Positions 33,399 through 45,069 of a stretch of DNA of 64,000 bases are shown piece after piece. This stretch comes from Diphasiastrum complanatum (lineage: Eukaryota > Streptophyta > Lycopodiopsida > Lycopodiales > Lycopodiaceae): NCBI GenBank assembly GCA_029204225.1, contig CM055094.1:22628657-22692656 (forward strand), read 5' to 3'. The position numbers and the translations under genes were made by a program. How positions within the stretch are numbered: the first letter of the stretch is position 1; the number at the start of each line of letters is the position of its first letter. Below the pieces are notes generated by a model that worked only from the letters and a program-made list of their open reading frames with translations, made no database searches and was not told where the DNA came from.

Positions 33399-34028
33399 TG
33401 TCTTTCAACCAATCCTCAAGTTCTGATGATCCTGATACAAATAAGATCGATATCCAGATGGGGCAGCTTGATATTCACAAAATGACAACTTGGTAATAGC
33501 AAGCACAACAGTTCCTAACTCAAATTGAATTTCAGATCCCTGTACTGACTGGTTACCAAAGCCCTTATTTGCTACACATGGCATATGCCAGTTATAATTC
33601 AACTACCAGATCATGCCAATTTATTATTCCTCCAATCAAGAACTATGTGTATAATATCTATCTTTCTACAGCAGACTTTCACACTTTCGGGTTTCCTCAA
33701 GGCCCAAATTCAGTTACCAGGACACTACAGAAAATAGAGTAGGCAACTTACTTCAAATATGTTAATCCATCCATTGAGAAGTGGAAGAACAAGTACAGGT
33801 ACCGATACGAAGCCATCAATAATCAACCTCTAGTTGTTGCTTGTGCATACTTGACTAAGTACCCACAACATTCTAGGACCAAGATCCTATAGGTACCAAT
33901 GTCGCTATTTCACATGATGGCAAATTCACGACTACATGGCCAGAATCTATATGATTGGGCCCAGTTTGCCTCGAACTGCCTTCATGAGTGCGTTAAGGAC
34001 AAGAACCCTCCACCCTGCTTGGATATAT
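33399..34028 (+). pseudogene. Decayed ORF of unknown function (about 209 codons)
   Basis: One frame beginning ATG (MSFNQSSSSDDPD) stays in register for about 209 codons, broken only by a few stops (adjacent TAA/TAG near 33498, a TAG near 33741, a TAG near 33893), and ends TGA at 34028. Between the stops the composition is protein-like: YQSPYLLHMAYASYN, FIIPPIKNYVYNIYL, DFHTFGFPQGP, VNPSIEKWKNKYRYRYEAI and LYDWAQFASNCLHECV. I do not recognise the family. It may be an accessory ORF of a Tat/Ogre-like element, or a domesticated or captured gene carried downstream of gypsy 1. It ends next to a truncated LTR of the opposite-strand gypsy 2. Confidence 0.6.
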
Positions 34029-34046
34029 GATGACCAATCTCACTCT

Positions 34047-34117
34047 GCACTTACGGGTTGTTGGTCTACCGATCTCTAGCGTGGACATGCTACCCAAGAC
34101 CAGTCATGGGCATGCCA
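34047..34117 (-). repeat. Truncated 3' LTR of gypsy 2
   Basis: Starts (minus strand) TGGCATGCCCATGACTGG after purine tract AAGGGGGGAAGAA (34118-34130), and matches the first 70 bp of the LTR at 53721-54218. It is cut at about 34047, where it meets the decayed ORF. Confidence 0.85.
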
Positions 34118-34159
34118 TTCTTCCCCCCTTATTCAAGTTCTGTCCTCATAACTTAGAAC

Positions 34160-35740
34160 TAGAAAAGCTCCTCCTTAAGCTTCCTTCCTGTCCCAGGAAT
34201 CGTCATCATCCATACATCCATCGAGCCAGATGCTCAGTAACTATATGATTTCTCAATCGTTTAGTTCTTGTATCCAAGATCTTTTTGGATTCAAGACAAG
34301 ATACACCCGATGATTCATCTAACAGGTCCAACTGATCTCCAGATCCAAGATGCTCTCCTTCACACAGACTCTTTTTGAGATGACTTACTTGAAATATGGG
34401 ATGCCCTTGTGATCCATCCAGGAGTTCCAATTGGTAAGCCAAGGATTTGATCTTTTTCAAGATCTTAAACGGTCCTCGATACCTAGGGGACAACTTATAA
34501 TTCTTCCCGATACGCATTACACTTGAATCCTTTGGGATTCTCAAATATACCCAGTCTCCCACTTGGAAGTCTCTCAATGATCTCTTCAGATTTGCATAAT
34601 GTTTGTTTCTATCCTGGGCACTTTGGACATTTTCATGTGCAATCTGTAGCATTTCCTGCATATTGTGTAGGAAATCCTCTACTTTCTGAAACTTGATCGT
34701 CCGAGTCTCAACCACGATGGGTGACCTAGGCTCAAAATCGTACATAAGCATAAATGGGCTATAACCGGTAGTTGAATGCTTATTACTATTATAGGAAAAC
34801 TTGATCAATGGAAGATACTTCTCCCAATCAGATTGTCGTTTGGAAACATATGCTCGAAGCATTTGTTCCATCATCTGATTTGTTCTTTTTGTCTGCCCAT
34901 CCATCTCAGGATGATCAAAAGAATCCAAGCTCAGCGTCGCCTCTAGTTTAGCAAATACGGCCGACCAAAAGTGACCGGTGAACTTCGAATTGCGATCACT
35001 CACAATATCACTTGGTAATCCGTAAAGCCTAAACAGGCACTCTACAAATATCTGAGCTAAATCAGAAGCCTTCGTTGTGGTCTTTACCGGAATAAACATA
35101 GCCAACTTGGTAAGATGGTCAACCACAACCCAAATTGCATCATGTTGTTTATTCGTCTGCAGTAATCCAACCACGAAATCCATGGAAATATTGTCCCATC
35201 TCTTATTAGGGATATCCAGTGGATGCAACAAACTGCCTGTCTTATGGCATTTAACTCTATTCAACTGGCATTGGTCACACTTGACCACATAAGATTCTAC
35301 AAAGGGCTTGAGTTTTGGCCAATAAAAATGCCTTCGTATCAAATCCAATGTACGATGTATGTCGGGATGTCCTGTGCATGGTGAGTCATGACATTCATAA
35401 AGAATTTTATTCTTAACAGCATCCACATCAGGCACACAAATCTTCCCTTTCTTGAACAAAAGTCCACTACAGATAGAGAAGTCATCAGTACCCTTTATAT
35501 CCTTCCCCCTAGACTGATCACCATGATTATTAGTCCTGCTTGATGAAACTGCTAGAACCCTATTCCAGATTGGTCCAAAATGTGGGTCTCTCTCATAAAG
35601 ACCTCTCAGGGAGAGATAAAAGTCTGTACTGATCTCAGTGAAGGAAAGTTCGTTCACTTCACCAATTCGACTAAGTGCATCAACCACCTGATTAGATGAG
35701 CCCTTGATATACCACACTTCAAAGTCAAATTCTTGCATGA
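34160..35740 (-). pseudogene. Gypsy 2 integrase with chromodomain-like C-terminus, catalytic Glu lost
   Basis: A 510-codon open stretch. The N-terminal HHCC zinc domain reads HDSPCTGHPDIHRTLDLI, then CDQC. The core has ISMDFVVG (first Asp) and DIVSDRNSKFTGHFW (second Asp), but the third block reads MDGQTKRTNQMMEQ where the family has DGQTERVN: the catalytic Glu is Lys. The GPFKILKKI region follows, and then ILDTRTKRLRNHIVTEHLA, which resembles the chromodomain of chromoviruses. That domain is cut by TGA at 34206, with the rest readable in another frame to about 34160. It cannot encode an active integrase as it stands. Confidence 0.93.
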
Positions 35741-36218
35741 GTTCTGCCCATCTGGCCTTACGACCTCACAAATTATTTTGATTACAAAAATACTGTAAAG
35801 GTTGATGATCCGTATCAACCATGAATTCATTATCGTACAGGTAATGCCTCCATGATTTCAATGCATGGATCAACGCAAAAAGCTCTTTTTCCTGAGTGGT
35901 GTACTTGACTTGAGCATCGGTTAGTTTCTTACTTTCAAAGCCAACGGGCTGATCCTCCTGTAAGAGAACAGCTCCAATAGTTATATCACTCGCGTCAGTG
36001 TTAGTGACAAACGACAAATCTGGATCCGCTATCCTCAAAACTAGAGCTGAGGCAATTAGAAGCTTGAGTTTGCAAAAACTCTCATCTAATTTCTCATTCC
36101 ATCTAATAGGAGGACTTGGCCTACCTTTGCAGCTTTTCACTCCTTTCAACATATTGTTGAGAGGTGTAGCAATCTTCGAGTATTCCTCTGCAAATATACG
36201 TTAAAACATAGTGAAATC
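35741..36218 (-). pseudogene. Gypsy 2 RNase H
   Basis: Reads IRWNEKLDESFCKLK, FVTNTDASDITIGAVLLQ (first catalytic Asp), TTQEKELFALIHAL (catalytic Glu), WRHYLYDNEFMVDTDHQPLQ (Asp) and YFCNQNNL. It lies in frame with RT on one side and integrase on the other, separated by stops near 36217, 36205 and 35765. Confidence 0.92.
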
Positions 36219-36900
36219 TTAGAATGACTTAAGTTCACGCACCATTCTAGGATTTGGCCATTCCACTACCGTCTTTACCTTTTCTTCGGCAATCTTGATC
36301 CCAAAGGAGGTAATCTTATGACCTAGGTAAAGAATTTCCTTTTTAAAGAATTTGCACTTTGATTCTTTTGCATAAAGCTTCTCTTGTCTTAAGATACACA
36401 AGACAGTACGGAGATGCTTAGCATGCTCTTTGAGTGTTCTGCTATAGATCAGAATATCATCCAAAAACACTACTATGAACTTCCCCAAATATGGACAAAA
36501 TAAATCATTTATCATTTGTTGGAAAGCAACCGGAGCATTTGTCAAACCAAAGGGCAATACAAGAAACTCGTAGTAGCCAAACCTGGTCCTAAAACTGGTT
36601 TTAGATACATCTTCCGGATGTATCCTAATATGATGGTATCCCGTACGTAGATCAATTTTCGTGAAGTATTTAGCTCCATTCAATCGATCTATGAGATCGT
36701 CCATCTTGGGCAACGGGTATTTATTTTTACCTGTAAGTTTGTTCAGACCTTTGTAATCTACACATAGCCGAAAACTCCCATCTTTCTTACTCTTAAGAAG
36801 GACAGGTGCTCCCCATGGAGATTTACTTGGTCTTATGTGTCCCATCCTGAGATTCCCCTTCGATAGGCCTAGCCACTTCCTCCTCTTCCTTCTGACTGAA
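36219..36900 (-). pseudogene. Gypsy 2 reverse transcriptase
   Basis: Reads [80 protein letters not shown] and catalytic [13 protein letters not shown], ending in the thumb region and a stop. Upstream (to about 36900) the linker [18 protein letters not shown] is in a different frame, so a frameshift separates protease and RT. Confidence 0.93.
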
Positions 36901-37005
36901 CCGATATGGTTGTTTGAAGATAGGATGGCTATTGGGCAAAAGATCTATCTTATGATGAACGACCGAATAGGTGGTAGTCCATAAGGTAGCTGCTTTGGAA
37001 AGACT

Positions 37006-37689
37006 TCACAAAACTTTTGCTTTAAATCTTGTAAAAGCTGTTGTTTCTTGATGCAAATTTTTGGTGTTAAAGCATGAAAACACATTCACATCCCCAACAT
37101 CACAGTGCATACAAGATTTCAAAAGCAAGTGAAAGAGTTCATACTCAGAATAATGAAGTTTCTCAATTAATTCAGCTGAGGAAATCATCGATGATAGAAG
37201 TACATCGGTCTCTCCAAAAATAGAGACAATCTGATCAAACTTATCTTTAAATACCATAGAATGATTTTTAAAATCTATCTCTAAAGAGTCTGATTTGCCA
37301 AAAAGCCATTCATAGCCCAAAATTACATCAGTCCGGTATAGATTCATGACATGGAAATCCAACGACTCAACATAGTCCCACATCCGAAGCTCTAAGTTCA
37401 AGACTTTGACATCCCAAATCTCATAGTCTGACCTTGAGGCAAGACGGATCACGTAACGGTGATCACTGGCCATGGTGGGCACTCGGAGCTTATGCACAAG
37501 TCGAGCATTCAAAAAATTGTGAGTACTACCTGAATCAAATAGCACATTCATGTCTTTCCCTAAAATATTGCCTCTCACACGAAACAATTCATTAGGCTTG
37601 AAAGAGAGTGCACTAAAGTTACAAGTACAGTCACATTTTTTTAACAAATTGACTTCCAATTTACCTGCCGGTAAATCCACGGTCATGAA
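37006..37689 (-). pseudogene. Gypsy 2 protease
   Basis: 226 open codons containing MNVLFDSGSTHNFLNARLV, the pepsin-like retropepsin catalytic motif (Asp-Ser-Gly), and VILGYEWL, the conserved flap-distal block. The open frame ends at 37006 in KAKVL. The upstream border is the zinc knuckle region. Confidence 0.92.
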
Positions 37690-38560
37690 ACTTGACGACT
37701 TTGCTTTCCGTTTGGGGCACTATTTGGCATGGTGCCCAGCTTTATTGCAGAGGAAACATAGATTTTGATTAAGCGCTGCCAACCTTGCTTGTCTTTCGCC
37801 ACCAATTTCTTCTTATTCTTCTTCTTCTTTGACTTTTAGTACGCTTTTGCTTCCAGCTCATCAAAAAACTATTTTTTTTCGTTTGTTAGACTTTTCTTGC
37901 TTGGGTTTCGGGGCCATTTGGCTGTGCACGCTTTTTTGTGATGCAACAACTGTACTATCATAGGCTTTCGCCACATGGATAGCATCCTCTAGTGAGTTAA
38001 GGATATTTTGTTTGCATTCATTTTGATAGTCAACTGGCAGTCCGGCAATAAATTGCCACTATGCTAACTTACAAACAAATAGCGGCACCTTGGCCAAAGA
38101 GTCCAAGAACTCTTGGACATAACCATCCAGTTCTTGGCTGTCCATTTTGCAGTTGATAAACCGAATATACAGCTCGAAATCGTCTATCGTGACAAAAGCT
38201 TTCCGGAATTCCGTCAGGAATTTAGCCCAAGTCACCGGTTTCGTGGAAAGTTCCCTCCACCAAGAAGAGGCTTTGCCTTCTAGAAACAATAGAACCAATG
38301 ATATTTGTTTATCCTCTGGGACGTTGTACAAGCTAAAATAGCTTGTCCAACAATTTATCCAGTCTTCAACAACTTTCGGGCGTTTTAAACTTTTTATCGC
38401 CGAAAAATATTTTCGGTTGGTAGCCCAAGTTGTTAGAGTTAATAGCTTGCAGTTGATTAAATAGATTTTGCATTTGTTTATCTCGTTGTTTATTGCTCTG
38501 ATGAAGTTCTAAAACTGCCTTGCTTAAGGTTTGCAACAGTTTTTCTGAGTCTAGGGTGTT
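37690..38560 (-). pseudogene. Gypsy 2 gag, C-terminal two-thirds
   Basis: Reads QISLVLLFLEGKASSWWREL, WAKFLTEFRKAF, LDGYVQEFLDSLAKV and NLFNQLQAIN, the retrotransposon gag core. A Lys/Arg-rich tail and one zinc knuckle follow, CFLCNKAGHHAK then a TAG before the last Cys. Several other stops are present. The frame continues, after removal of the inserted LTR element, at 43588. Confidence 0.85.
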
Positions 38561-39384
38561 TGTGAAAAATGCAGAAATAAGTTTGGTAGAGGCAAAAAAT
38601 CATGTATATAGGATGATTACACATGTGTGGAGCCTGTTTCCACGTGTTAAAATAGTGTACTTGTCATGTACCATAATCATATAGGTTGTACATATGATTT
38701 AATTCAACTTCTAGTGGCTAAAAAGGCCAAAAACTAGTTTTCTAAACATATGACACATGGCATCAATCTATTGATTGCATGAGCCACATCCTTTGGTTAG
38801 GTGTCATATCCCATGTGTAGAGGGCAGCTCACATGTGTGGAATAAGCTGAAGTAGGCAAATTTTGACTTCTAAAAGATTTCCAAGTAGATCTCCATATAG
38901 AAAGAAAATGGACCAAAAGTGCTCAAAATAGAAGGTTTTGTCCAAGTGTCAATTTTGCATGATGAATCATCATATGACAATGCACCTTCACACATGTGGG
39001 ATCATAGGAATGATCAGTACCATGAGCTCCCACTTATTGTATATATAGAGCCACATTTGGCCATAATCAATGTGAGACACCAATCTTGGTTTTGGAAGCA
39101 ATTTTGAGTGATTCTCTCCATTTGTCTACATTTGTTTTGATTGTTTTGAGGTTCTATCAATGTGTACTTGATTTTCAGGTTGGAGTCCGTACTCAGACAA
39201 TGTTTCACATGTGTGAAACCAAAAAGTACACTTACCTTCAATCAATGATTGTTCTTGTTAGGATTTTGTGTCTAGAATTGATCTAGATTGATCTTAATCT
39301 GAAGTAGATTGATAGATCAAGTAATCTGACAACCAATCCCTCTTGAGGATCAGATTAGGATCCACTCTTGGTCCTTTTTCCACA
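38561..39384 (+). repeat. 5' LTR of the 5-kb element
   Basis: 824 bp. It contains a TATA box (TTGTATATATAGAGCC, about 39037-39052) and several CACATGTG palindromes. It is followed directly by the primer site. Confidence 0.95.
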
Positions 39385-40981
39385 TGGTATCAGAGCCTAG
39401 TACAAGAGGTGTTGTTGAAATTGATAGGGTCAATCCAAATCAAAGCCAAAATTAGTAGTTTTTTGGAAACTAGTCAAATTTTGTGTAGCGAGTTGGATTT
39501 GATAGATATTCTCAAAATTTTTGGACCAGAACTTGTTATGGGTTGTAGGAATCCTTTTCACACGTGTGAGGCCATACATCTTCAGTTTTGTCTGAGAAAT
39601 TTTAAATATTTGTATAATTTGACTCACACACCCAATTTGAGAGAATTTTGGTGCAAAATCAAGCATTTTCTATAGAGAATCTAATCTCTTCATTAGTTCT
39701 TGGACTAGATCAGCCAAGAAACTAAATTTGAAGCTTGAACTAGGTGCATTAATTGATTATCTCTGATTTTTTGAGTGCATGTTGAAGTTGAGAGAGATTT
39801 TGCCAAAAATCATAGATTAAGGAGTGATATGCAAGGTGAGAGGTTGAAATCCATTGTACCATCACTCTAGATTTGTTCAAGAGTGATAGGGTCAAGTTTA
39901 GAAGCATCAATCTGCTAGAAAACATCTTTGGATCTGTCCTCCAAGTGAAACCTTTGAGAGTTTCTAGTGCATATAGAGCATCTATGCAAATCTTTTGTAG
40001 AATTTGACATAGATTCGCTTAAATTGAGAGTTCTAGAAAAAAGATTGAGATCCAAGTCACATTATTCAATCCTACTCAATATGTTTGAGTGTCTGTGAGG
40101 TTTGAAATAAGTCATTAAGGCGTTTATGGCAAATGTGTAGAGAGAGATCCAATTTTCTAAGAGTTCCTTCCTTTGTAGAGGGCAAGATCTAGAAGCTCAT
40201 TTTGTGTTTGGTGGAGAGTTTGTCTTCTCCTATGTGATCAAATCTTTCTAAGTGGCATTAGATTTTTGAAGCACAATATCTTAGTGAGAAAAATCACAAC
40301 TTTTGATTTTGAATTTCATTCCAAGTCTTAAAAGGTAGAGTAATTGGTGGAATCCAATAGGAGTGATTGAATTCAATTTGTTGAGCAAAAATTGACATAG
40401 TATGTACAAAACTCAAATTATTTCTATTCAACTTTCTTTGTGAGAGTGTGAGGGTCAATTTGTGATTCCATTGGATGTCTAGAATGAGGAGGTCCATATT
40501 TGAGTATTCATGCATGGTTGAGATCTTTGTGAATCTCTAGTTGTCTAAATTTTTAAGCTTTGTGAAAAATTGGTGGTATAGTTTGTTTTCAAATCAAATC
40601 AAATTCATTCTAAATCTCAAGAGTGAGATTATTTGGGTCAAGAGTGAGTCCAAAAGAAGTGATTAAGTTTGATTTTCATGTGTTTGAAACAAAACCCATC
40701 TTTTGTTCAAGAATCTCAAGTATTGAGAGAACTAGTCAAGTGAAAAGGAAAATCTAGGTGTCAAATCTTTTCATATCCATTTCAACTCTTTTAAAAAAAA
40801 AGAGTCATTGGTATTTGATGATTCCAATAGGTGATTGAATCTGATTTCTTTTGTGATTTGATTCAAAGATTGTGTGCTTTTGTCTTACTGATCAAGGCAA
40901 AGTTTCCAAGTAACTAGTCATTAGTGTGAAGATTGATTCTTAGGTTTGTGAGCTAGATCTTTTGTAGATCATTCTAGATTA
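39385..40981 (+). mobile_element. Leader of the 5-kb element
   Basis: Primer site TGGTATCAGAGCC at 39385, then about 1.6 kb without a sustained reading frame. Repeated GATTGAAT/GATTTTGTG-like wording and the word AGAGTGA occur, but no gag motif is readable. It may be untranslated leader or badly decayed gag N-terminus. Confidence 0.5.
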
Positions 40982-41278
40982 TTGAAGATGTTCAAATCTA
41001 GTCTCTTGAAAGTCACAAATTACATTTGTAGAATCATATCACAGATTTTTATTCACATGGCATCAATAGGTGGCATCCTATTGAAGGAAAGAAAGGATCC
41101 TAAGTGCAACCTTTGTGGCAAGGGAGGATATATTTTCTCAAGATGCTACAAAAAGAAGACCAATCCATCCAAGGAGAACCAAAGCAAGGGGACCAAGGTG
41201 AAGGATGGAGCTTCAAGTATGCAAATACAAGAAGGACAAGTCCAAGGAAAGGTGTTTCCTTTGCGGAAAGGTGAATGA
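40982..41278 (+). pseudogene. Gag-like zinc-knuckle ORF, frameshifted
   Basis: 98 codons. The core CNLCGKGGYIFSRC is a Cys-x2-Cys-x4-x-x4-Cys zinc knuckle in which the His is Tyr. A Lys-rich tail follows (KKKTNPSKENQSKGTKV). The ORF overlaps the next one in another frame, which continues with a second knuckle-like CFLCGKVNEAW. I infer one ancestral gag C-terminus with two knuckles, split by a frameshift near 41205. Confidence 0.6.
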
Positions 41279-42638
41279 GGCTTGGAGTCTCACAAGGACT
41301 TGCAAGATTTGTCTTCAAGAGTCCATCACAACACATGTCAAATCTTTTGAAATTTTTCATTTGGAGGTGCATTGTTTGGTTCAAGATGCAAAGATATATG
41401 TCACTTTCATGAAAGTAACTTGGATTTATTTCATGTCCTTGGAGAGTAGTTTGCTTGGAACTTTGGACAAGTTCAAACTTATTGTTATTATCCAGGAAAA
41501 ATCAATCTTAAAGTCAAGTTGTAAACTTCTTATGAGAATAAGTGAAGCATCCAAAGTGGACACTTATATCCATAAGCAAGTAGTTAGCCTTATTGGGATG
41601 GAAATACCTTTTGATTTCAATATTGGAAAAATCATGCCAAATTGTGGTGATTTTTGGACTTATGTTTCTAGCATAAGTAATCTTGATAATCATAGGAAGT
41701 GCATATTGAATGGTCATACTTGTTGTGATCATTATGAGACATGGAGGTCTCAGATTTCCATCAAGAAGGAGCACCATGAAGAGGATCTTAAGGAGTCATC
41801 TCAAGGTTCAAATGTGCCAAGGATTGAGGAGGAGAATCCTTCTCAAGGTTCAAGTGTGCCAAGGATTGAGGAGGAGAGACCTTCTCAAGTTGAGATTCCA
41901 AAAAGAAACTCAAGAAACATGGTTGAGCCCATGTGGCTCACATTTCAAGGGAAAGAGGAGCGTATCTCATGTGGTATACATCTCATACTTACTTCTCTTA
42001 TGTCATTTGATAAATCGATTTGCTTTAGTGAGATCAATGCATCTCAAAATTGGAGTAAAGACATACTAGTTGAGTATGAAGTCTCTCTTGAGAACATAGA
42101 TGATGTTCTTAAAAGGTTGAAATTGATTTTAAATCAATTAGAAAGCAAATGGTTATTTCATCAAATGTATGCTCTTGAGTCATGCAAGAGCAAAAGTGAT
42201 TTGTTCACTCATAGTTTGAAAATTTGTATTGAGGCAAATTGTAAACTCTTTATGAGAGTAAGTGAATCATCTTCTAAAGACACTTATCTCCATAATGAAG
42301 TATTTAGACTCATTGGATCTGAGATTAGCATGGTAAACAAGTATGAAGATATGATGCAAACACTTTGTTATTATACCATGCATAGTCTTGCCAATTTGGA
42401 TGAGTCTAATTCTCTAGATCATGGTAACATGATGTTAGATCTTTGTGATCCTAATAAATCAAAAAGAAATCTTTATTTTCTCATGGAGGACGATGCACAT
42501 GAAGAAGGAGAAAGCCTCAAGGTCAAGCATCTACATGAAATTTGGAAGGGATCAATTTGGGAGGTGCTAGGATGGTGCAAAGCTCTCAAGTTCATCAAAG
42601 ATGTCAATATCAAAGAAGCACTATCATGGATATGGTGA
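41205..42638 (+). CDS. Unknown 477-residue ORF of the LTR element, internally duplicated
   Basis: ATG at 41205, stop TGA at 42636-42638, the longest uninterrupted plus-strand frame in the window. Residues 17-33 (CFLCGKVNEAWSLTRTC) look like a damaged zinc knuckle. Residues 104-134 and 344-374 are related (CKLLMRISEA against CKLFMRVSES, DTYIHKQVV against DTYLHNEVF, then LIGMEI against LIGSEI): 18 of 31 identical, exactly 240 residues apart. A 15-residue tandem repeat (SQGSNVPRIEEE, SQGSSVPRIEEE) lies at about 199-227. I recognise no protein family. No membrane segment or signal peptide is evident, and the C-terminus is acidic then Trp-rich. It could be a diverged gag-like structural protein or a captured host gene. 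It has stayed open although the element's other parts have decayed. Confidence 0.7.
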   Translation: MELQVCKYKKDKSKERCFLCGKVNEAWSLTRTCKICLQESITTHVKSFEIFHLEVHCLVQDAKIYVTFMKVTWIYFMSLESSLLGTLDKFKLIVIIQEKSILKSSCKLLMRISEASKVDTYIHKQVVSLIGMEIPFDFNIGKIMPNCGDFWTYVSSISNLDNHRKCILNGHTCCDHYETWRSQISIKKEHHEEDLKESSQGSNVPRIEEENPSQGSSVPRIEEERPSQVEIPKRNSRNMVEPMWLTFQGKEERISCGIHLILTSLMSFDKSICFSEINASQNWSKDILVEYEVSLENIDDVLKRLKLILNQLESKWLFHQMYALESCKSKSDLFTHSLKICIEANCKLFMRVSESSSKDTYLHNEVFRLIGSEISMVNKYEDMMQTLCYYTMHSLANLDESNSLDHGNMMLDLCDPNKSKRNLYFLMEDDAHEEGESLKVKHLHEIWKGSIWEVLGWCKALKFIKDVNIKEALSWIW

Positions 42639-42761
42639 TTTCAGATCAACATGAAGCTCATTGGCTGATCTTCACACCTTTTGAACCAGCAAAGACCAAT
42701 TCAGTCCATGGAGTCAAGTTCAAGATCATCATGTTTTCCATCAAGCTAGATTTTTGAGGAG

Positions 42762-43587
42762 TGTGAAAAATGCAAAAATAAGCTTGGTAGAGGCAAAAAA
42801 ATCATGTGTATAGGATGATTACACATGTGTGGAGCCTGTTCTCACATGTTAAAATAGTGTACTTGTCATGTACCATAATCATATAGGTTGTACATATGAT
42901 TTAATTCAAGTTCTAGTGGCTAAAAATGCCAAAAACTAGTTTTCTAGACATATGACACATGGCATCAATCTATTGATTGCATGAGCCACATCCTTTGGTT
43001 AGGTGTCATATCCCATGTGTAGAGGACAGCTCACATGTGTGGAATAAGCTGAAGTAGGCAAATTTTGACTTCTAGAAGATTTCCAAGTAGATCTCCATAT
43101 TAAAAGAAAAATGGACCAAAAGTGCTCAAAATAGAAGGTTTTGTCCAAATGTTAGTTTTGCATGATGAATCATCATATGACAATGCACCTTCACACATGT
43201 GGGATCATAGGAATGATCAGTACCACGAGCTCTCACTTATTGTATATATAGAGCCACATTTGGCCATAATCAATGTGAGACACCAATCTTGGTTTTGGAA
43301 GCAATTTTGAGTGATTCTCTCCATTTGTCTACATTTGTTTTGAGGTTCTATCAATGTGTACTTGATTTTCAGGTTGGAGTCTGTATTCAGACAGTTTTTC
43401 ACACATGTGAAACCAAAAAGTACACTTACCTTCAATTAATGATTGTTCTTGTTAGGATTTTGTGTCTAGAATTGATCTAGATTGATCTTAATCTGAAGTA
43501 GATTGATAGATCAAGTAATCTGACAACCAATCCCTCTTGAGGATCAGATTAGGATCCACTCTTGGTCCTTTTTGTACTTTTTCCACA
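42762..43587 (+). repeat. 3' LTR of the 5-kb element
   Basis: 826 bp, about 96-97% identical to the 5' LTR by eye. It lacks 9 bp (a GATTGTTTT unit) and has an extra 10-bp TTGTACTTTT-like unit near its end. Confidence 0.95.
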
Positions 43588-44390
<803 letters not shown>

Positions 44391-44399
44391 ACCACTGTG

Positions 44400-44845
44400 G
44401 ATGCAACTAGGTCTGCATTCTGTCTGACTCTCTTATTGCTTAATCTGGGAGTCTGTTTTTAGCAAATTATTATGAGTCTAGCTGTTCGCAACTAATATTT
44501 AGTCTTGTCTTTCGTAACTAATTCACGACTGATTATTAGTCGAGCTCAGTCTAGCTCTTCGTGAATTATTCACGACAAATAAGTTGTCTAGTTGTTCGTG
44601 ACAAATTATCTTTTTGATGTTTTGTTGCTTAATGTTTGGCTACGTAATCAGATCGAACATGATTTCTATCACTAACATTGTGTTCTTGTCTGATAGACGT
44701 AGTCATGCCTAGGGAAAGAGTGAGGTAGCTTATTCCGTTGCGCATGAACACTTTCCGTTCGAGTTCGTTTCTTTTTCAAGTTTCGAGTTCGTTTCTTTTC
44801 GAGCTATTTTTGTTTGCTCTCTCACACACCCTCTTTCACCCAACA
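44400..44845 (+). repeat. 3' part of a copia LTR (plus orientation)
   Basis: Matches, in opposite orientation, the LTR at 49437-50570: shared TTCGTGACAAATTAT, TGATGTTTTG, GATTTCTATCACTA, GATAGACGTAGTCATGC and a CACACACC.CTTT end. It closes with CCCAACA at 44845. The LTR's 5' half and any internal region are missing. Confidence 0.75.
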
Positions 44846-45069
44846 CAGATTAGGGGGGGATGATGGTGGCAGATTCCAAGGAATCTCCAAGATGCCAAGC
44901 TGAGCTATATGAAGAGCACCTCTCACCCTAGACCAAGGAGGTCTCAGAAGGAAGAGAAGAGGTAGAGGATGAAAGCCGAGCATGAGAGGTGAGAAATACT
45001 AGTTAGGTATATAGTTCTACGTTATGTGAGCCTCATGGTGAATCCCAGAGAAGGAATGACCATATAGGA
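44846..45069. other. Unassigned segment between LTR fragments
   Basis: No primer site follows the LTR end. A purine-rich stretch (GGTCTCAGAAGGAAGAGAAG, about 44930-44970) could be the 3' end of another element. Confidence 0.35.

Larger units (their letters stand above)
34118..38560 (-). mobile_element. Gypsy 2, chromodomain-type Ty3/gypsy (minus), main part
   Basis: Minus-strand order gag, protease, RT, RNase H, integrase, chromodomain-like end, purine tract, LTR fragment. The gag is interrupted at 38560 by a 5.0-kb LTR element and continues at 43588-43720. Integrase, RNase H and RT share one frame broken by only three stops, but the integrase has lost its catalytic Glu. Confidence 0.92.
38561..43587 (+). 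mobile_element. Non-autonomous LTR retrotransposon with novel ORF, inserted in gypsy 2 gag
   Basis: 5.03-kb element with LTRs of 824 and 826 bp (TGTGAAAAATGC...TTTTTCCACA), a Met-tRNA primer site TGGTATCAGAGCC (39385-39397) and a purine tract TTTTTGAGGAG before the 3' LTR. The flanks are GTGTT (38556-38560) and GTGTC (43588-43592), a 5-bp target duplication with one mismatch. The gypsy 2 gag frame reads across when the element is removed. It has zinc-knuckle sequence and a 477-codon ORF but no protease, RT, integrase or RNase H. LTRs differ by roughly 25-30 substitutions and three small indels. Confidence 0.93.
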
